A stretch of 8,750 bases of DNA from an uncultured Xanthobacteraceae bacterium (GTDB lineage Bacteria > Pseudomonadota > Alphaproteobacteria > Rhizobiales > Xanthobacteraceae). The notes beneath the pieces are model-generated. The model was not told where the DNA came from. It did not search any database and saw nothing but the letters and a program-made list of their open reading frames with translations. The stretch spans positions 1-8,750 of the forward strand of contig CATPBC010000113.1 of assembly GCA_955652195.1 (NCBI GenBank), given 5' to 3'. Shown here piece by piece: positions 6,677 through 8,750 of the stretch. Numbering within the stretch: the stretch's first letter is position 1; each line of letters begins with the position of its first letter. The position numbers and the translations under genes were made by a program.

Positions 6677-6816
6677 GCCCTTAGACTCCGCGGGTGCGCG
6701 ATTTTCCCATTGATCTGCGGCCCGTCGGGTATTTCCACTACGCCCTATTCTGCCGAAAGCAAGCGCGGGCATTAGACCGTGCGGATCGAGGCCGTGCACT
6801 AAATCTGCATGCGTGC
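6677..6816 (-). promoter_or_regulatory. Upstream region of the DJ-1/VOC/TctC unit
   Basis: A 140-base gap between the terminator of the small secreted gene and the DJ-1 start, where the operon promoter should lie. A TCTAAT at 6776-6771 (minus) resembles a -10 box, but no matching -35 is seen. A TTGCTT further downstream also lacks a good partner. No promoter is assigned. Confidence 0.3.
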
Positions 6817-6847
6817 AAAAAACGGGGCAGGCTACAGGCCCGTCCCG
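6817..6847 (-). terminator. Rho-independent terminator of the small secreted-protein gene
   Basis: On the minus strand CGGG-A-CGGGC pairs with GCCTG-C-CCCG across a five-base loop, with one A.C mismatch and one G-T pair, immediately followed by TTTTTT. It starts 38 bases after the stop at 6885. The stem plus T tract make it the most convincing terminator in the window, and it insulates the DJ-1 operon from the gene upstream. Confidence 0.8.
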
Positions 6848-6884
6848 CTTTCCGCCGGTTCAATGGCGTTGGTCGCGCTTTTGT

Positions 6885-7094
6885 CTATTGCCGATTCTGC
6901 AACCGCAGCGGAGTGCCAACATGGTGCGTTGCAGGCGCCGCTGGCGCATTCCACGATCCTCTTATCTGCGCGCCCGTGCTGTCATAATAATACGGCAGCG
7001 GGCTACCGATGCGATCGATGGATTGGGCATTGGCTGGCAACACCGCCCCTACCGCAAGCGCGGCAATGAGAGCGAATTTTGACTGGGTAATCAT
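6885..7094 (-). CDS. Small secreted protein, 69 residues, function unknown
   Basis: Short gene with a clear signal peptide: ITQSK start, hydrophobic core FALIAALAVGAVL, cleavage site after PANAQ (about residue 24). The mature part is about 45 residues, Tyr/Pro-rich near its start (SPLPYYYDSTGAQ), without cysteines. The start at ATG 7094 is chosen because AGGGAG lies eight bases upstream; an in-frame ATG at 7112 has no such site and would spoil the signal peptide. Support for a real gene: its own promoter-like boxes at 7257-7230, a ribosome site, a signal peptide and a strong terminator after the stop. It resembles, from memory, small periplasmic hypothetical proteins of Bradyrhizobium relatives. 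No function is known to me. Confidence 0.68.
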   Translation of the reverse strand: MITQSKFALIAALAVGAVLPANAQSIDRIGSPLPYYYDSTGAQIRGSWNAPAAPATHHVGTPLRLQNRQ

Positions 7095-7114
7095 GATCGT
7101 TCTCCCTGACATAA

Positions 7115-7141
7115 GCGATCCACGGCACGTGCCATGATCGC
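7115..7141. promoter_or_regulatory. 27-base near-perfect palindrome in the 5' leader of the secreted-protein gene
   Basis: Arms GCGATC-CAC-GGCAC (7115-7128) and GTGCC-AT-GATCGC (7129-7141): 11 paired bases per arm with a 3/2 internal mismatch, centred on GGCACGTGCC. It lies 20 bases before the start codon, inside the predicted leader. It may be a dimeric repressor operator or an RNA hairpin next to the ribosome site. Confidence 0.65.
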
Positions 7142-7229
7142 TGCCCTTAGGACAAATGCGCTCCAGCGACGCGTTCTTTAATAAGCGAATCTCTGACGAG
7201 ACCGTTCGCGGCAGCCGACGAATTCCGGG

Positions 7230-7257
7230 ATAGTAAATTTTAATTCTGGATTCTCAA
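7230..7257 (-). promoter_or_regulatory. Sigma-70-like promoter for the small secreted-protein gene
   Basis: Minus strand TTGAGA (7257-7252), 16-base spacer, TACTAT (7235-7230), within A+T-rich DNA. The -35 matches five of six and the -10 four of six consensus bases. Transcription would start near 7223, leaving a leader of about 130 bases that carries the palindrome. Confidence 0.5.
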
Positions 7258-7456
7258 TCCACGAAGATCAAACTTTCAGAACCAAACCGAAATTTGAAAT
7301 CTAATTCGCTCGATTGTTCGCTCTAGGCGACCAAGTCGTTACCGCTCGAATTCATAGTCAAATCCCGCCGGCAGCCCCGCACCCCAGGTGCCGGAGCTGA
7401 TGACTGCGAACCGCACTCGCCTCCCCCGAGACGACACGAGCAATAGGAGTTCTGTC

Positions 7457-7669
7457 ATGAAGCCGCTTTCGGCTGCGGGCGCGATAGCCACTCTGCTAGC
7501 TTCCCCGGTGCTGGCAACGCCAATTGATGCTGTTACAATCGAAGCCGTATTTGGCGCTGCATCTGGCACAGTATTGGCGATCAAGGCCATGATGTCTGAT
7601 AGCAAGCGTCGATGCATTAGATGCATGCTGGATATCGCGCAATGCGGGGCACTCAATTTGCCGAACTGA
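7457..7669 (+). CDS. Possible small exported or membrane ORF, 70 residues, doubtful
   Basis: An ORF beginning at ATG 7457 with a good ribosome site (TAGGAG seven bases upstream). Residues 1-21 look like a signal peptide or membrane anchor (ATLLASPVLA then TPID); a second apolar segment lies at about 28-45, and the tail has CIRC and a further Cys. It runs past the LysR start, overlapping it by 28 bases in another frame, which could couple the two. Against it: no family recognised, and the tail is read from the start of LysR. It could be a decayed gene whose N-terminus survives, or chance. Confidence 0.35.
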   Translation: MKPLSAAGAIATLLASPVLATPIDAVTIEAVFGAASGTVLAIKAMMSDSKRRCIRCMLDIAQCGALNLPN

Positions 7670-8559
7670 GCGCCTTCGTGGCTGTCGCAGAGCAGCGGAG
7701 CTTTAGCAAAGCGGCGGCCCAGCTCGGAATTTCACGACCGGGCATCAGCGAAATGGTTCGCTCCCTCGAGGAGCGGCTTGGCGTCCGCCTTCTCAATCGC
7801 ACGACGCGCAGCGTGGCGCTGACCGAAGCCGGCGAGCGCCTGCTCGCCGATGCGGAGCCGATCCTGGACGCCATCGAGAAAGCCGTCGATCACGTCAATG
7901 CGCTGCGCGACAAGCCGAGCGGCGCGCTGCGGCTGAACATGCATCGCGCGGCCGCCGCATTGCTGGTCGGCCCGCTGCTCAGGCAGTTCCTGACGAAATA
8001 TCCGGATATAAAAGTCGAAATCACCGCCGACGACACCAATAGCGACATCGTCAGCGGCCGTTTCGATGCCGGCATTCGCCGCGGCGACCGTATCGCCAAA
8101 GACATGATTGCCGTGCGCCTGCTCGAGGACCAACGCGCGCTGGTTGTCGCCTCGCCGGCCTATCTGACGCGCCATCCACCGCCCGCGACGCCGCAGGATC
8201 TGCTCGCTCATAACTGTGTGCGGTTGCGCTTGGACTGGAACGGTTCGATTCAGCAATGGGATTTTGAGAGGGATGGCCGGCGGCTCGAAGTGGCGGTCGA
8301 CGGTTCGCTGATCCTAAACGATTGGTTCCTGGTGTTGCATGCCGTGCTCGATGGCCTTGGCATCGGTTACTTTCCCGAGATTCTCGTTTCCTCGCATCTT
8401 GCCAATGGCCGTTTGGTCCGCGTGCTGAACGACTGGTCCGGGCATTTTTCGGGAGTGTTTCTGTTTTATCCAAGCCGCCGGCAAATGCCCGGTCCGTTGC
8501 GCGCCTTCGTCGATTTCATGCGCGCGCACAACACTATCGCCCAGTCCTGGACCGATTAG
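7642..8559 (+). CDS. LysR family transcriptional regulator (CrgA-like subgroup)
   Basis: DNA-binding regulator of 305 residues, typical LysR length. N-terminal winged helix-turn-helix at about 5-64: FVAVAEQRSFSKAAAQLGIS, a recognition helix about 31-41, and LEERLGVRLLNRTTRSVALT. The effector-binding domain spans about 90-295, with FDAGIRRGD (131-139) and VASPAYLTRHP (149-159) typical of the CrgA-like PBP2 subgroup. The start at 7642 is the position expected for the family; its ribosome site is weak (GGA at 11 bases), and an ATG at 7621 has none. It is transcribed away from the secreted-protein gene and the DJ-1/VOC/TctC unit. LysR regulators often control divergent neighbours, so these are candidate targets, by inference only. 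The ligand is unknown. Confidence 0.95.
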   Translation: MRGTQFAELSAFVAVAEQRSFSKAAAQLGISRPGISEMVRSLEERLGVRLLNRTTRSVALTEAGERLLADAEPILDAIEKAVDHVNALRDKPSGALRLNMHRAAAALLVGPLLRQFLTKYPDIKVEITADDTNSDIVSGRFDAGIRRGDRIAKDMIAVRLLEDQRALVVASPAYLTRHPPPATPQDLLAHNCVRLRLDWNGSIQQWDFERDGRRLEVAVDGSLILNDWFLVLHAVLDGLGIGYFPEILVSSHLANGRLVRVLNDWSGHFSGVFLFYPSRRQMPGPLRAFVDFMRAHNTIAQSWTD

Positions 8560-8578
8560 AACCGGACCGATTAGAACC
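8549..8578. repeat. 15-bp tandem duplication across the LysR stop codon
   Basis: GGACCGATTAGAACC is repeated exactly, 8549-8563 and 8564-8578. It covers the last codons and TAG of the LysR gene, so a second in-frame TAG follows five codons later. This is consistent with a recent slippage duplication; the protein is unchanged because the first stop is kept. Confidence 0.9.
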
Positions 8579-8609
8579 CAATGGCGATGCGGCCATGCGG
8601 CATCTCGCT

Positions 8610-8750
8610 CTAGCCGCCGCCGAGGAGCTTTTTCACCTGAGCGCCGGCCTTGGCGAAATCCATCTGCCCGGTAAAGCGCTGCTTGAGTGCGGCCATGGTG
8701 CGGCCCATGTCTTTGAGCGTTTCGGCTTCAAGCTCTTTGATCAAGGTGGA
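8610..8750 (-). CDS. GatB/YqeY domain-containing protein, C-terminal 46 residues, cut by window edge
   Basis: The frame is open from the right edge to TAG at 8610-8612. The visible 46 residues read TLKDMGRTMAALKQRFTGQM, then DFAKAGAQVKKLLGGG, the typical end of YqeY proteins (the usual pattern is K-D-M-G-x-V-M-A-x-L, then a G-Q-M-D motif, then V-K-x-L-L). YqeY shares a domain with the tRNA-dependent amidotransferase subunit GatB and may bind tRNA; its exact role is unsettled. From memory it lies directly before dnaG in many alphaproteobacteria, on the same strand as here. It is convergent with the LysR gene, 50 bases apart. Confidence 0.9.
   Translation of the reverse strand, partial: STLIKELEAETLKDMGRTMAALKQRFTGQMDFAKAGAQVKKLLGGG

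Larger units (their letters stand above)
7095..7456. other. Divergent intergenic region between the secreted-protein gene and the plus-strand genes
   Basis: About 360 bases with no reliable gene. The part 7180-7330 is clearly richer in A+T than its surroundings. It contains the minus-strand promoter at 7230-7257, the palindrome at 7115-7141, a CATGATCG direct repeat (7092-7099, 7133-7140), an inverted repeat TTTCA/TGAAA (7274-7278, 7295-7299), and a plus-strand TCTAAT at 7300-7305 that could be a -10 box without a clear -35. An open minus frame at 7339-7656 is not supported by start or ribosome site. Confidence 0.55.

Noticed and set aside
6011..6775. 254-codon plus-strand frame opposite the DJ-1 gene
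   Set aside because: The minus strand encodes a full DJ-1/PfpI enzyme with catalytic Cys and motifs. The plus frame is a codon-bias shadow.
6677..6799. 41-residue N-terminal extension of the DJ-1 protein
   Set aside because: Family proteins begin at the strand now placed at residues 4-11. The extension shows no motif, and the start at 6676 has its own ribosome site.
7119..7134. Sigma-54-like element (TGGCACG on the minus strand) before the secreted-protein gene
   Set aside because: The -24 half is perfect, but the -12 half reads GG where GC is required, and the bases are part of the palindrome. A sigma-70-like promoter upstream explains the gene better.
7339..7656. 105-codon minus-strand frame in the divergent region
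   Set aside because: No ribosome site at its start. It lies opposite a plus ORF with a better ribosome site and shows no recognised motif. Its C-terminal part looks somewhat protein-like, so a gene remnant is not fully excluded.
8586..8604. GATGC/GCATC inverted repeat between the convergent LysR and YqeY genes, as a shared terminator
   Set aside because: Only five base pairs with a nine-base loop and no T tract on either side; too weak to call.

Overview
The window (8750 bases, GC-rich) reads as chromosome of an alphaproteobacterium, most likely in the Hyphomicrobiales (Bradyrhizobium / Rhodopseudomonas / Pseudolabrys-like lineages). The evidence is the character of RpoD and DnaG, strong GC bias at third codon positions, and a Bug/TctC binding protein. 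The species cannot be fixed from the sequence alone.

Layout. Positions 1-1517 (minus) hold the first 505 codons of rpoD, the housekeeping sigma factor, which runs off the left edge in region 2. A 358-base leader (1518-1875) carries a 15-bp direct repeat, hairpins and a CtrA-like site. Positions 1876-3945 (minus, possibly to 4017) are dnaG, the replicative primase, with a perfect DnaA box just upstream. Positions 4078-6676 (minus) are a tight three-gene unit in transcription order: a DJ-1/PfpI protein of isonitrile-hydratase type, a two-domain VOC protein with the full active site of a type I extradiol dioxygenase, and an orphan Bug/TctC periplasmic binding protein. Positions 6885-7094 (minus) encode a small secreted protein with its own promoter, a palindromic leader and a clear terminator. 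On the plus strand are a doubtful 70-residue ORF (7457-7669) and a LysR regulator (7642-8559). The right edge (8610-8750, minus) is the C-terminus of a GatB/YqeY-domain protein.

How it fits together. From memory of related genomes, YqeY-type protein, dnaG and rpoD form one macromolecular-synthesis cluster. Here about 4.5 kb of accessory genes sits between the YqeY gene and dnaG. This accessory block looks like a small catabolic or sensing cassette: binding protein for uptake, dioxygenase, DJ-1 hydratase and a LysR regulator. Its substrate is unknown.

No RNA genes, CRISPR arrays, insertion sequences or prophage genes were seen. The most notable points are a primase whose four zinc-ligand positions are all substituted, the DnaA box in front of dnaG, the DJ-1/dioxygenase/Bug operon, and the palindromic leader of the small secreted gene. 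None of these alone proves a new system.
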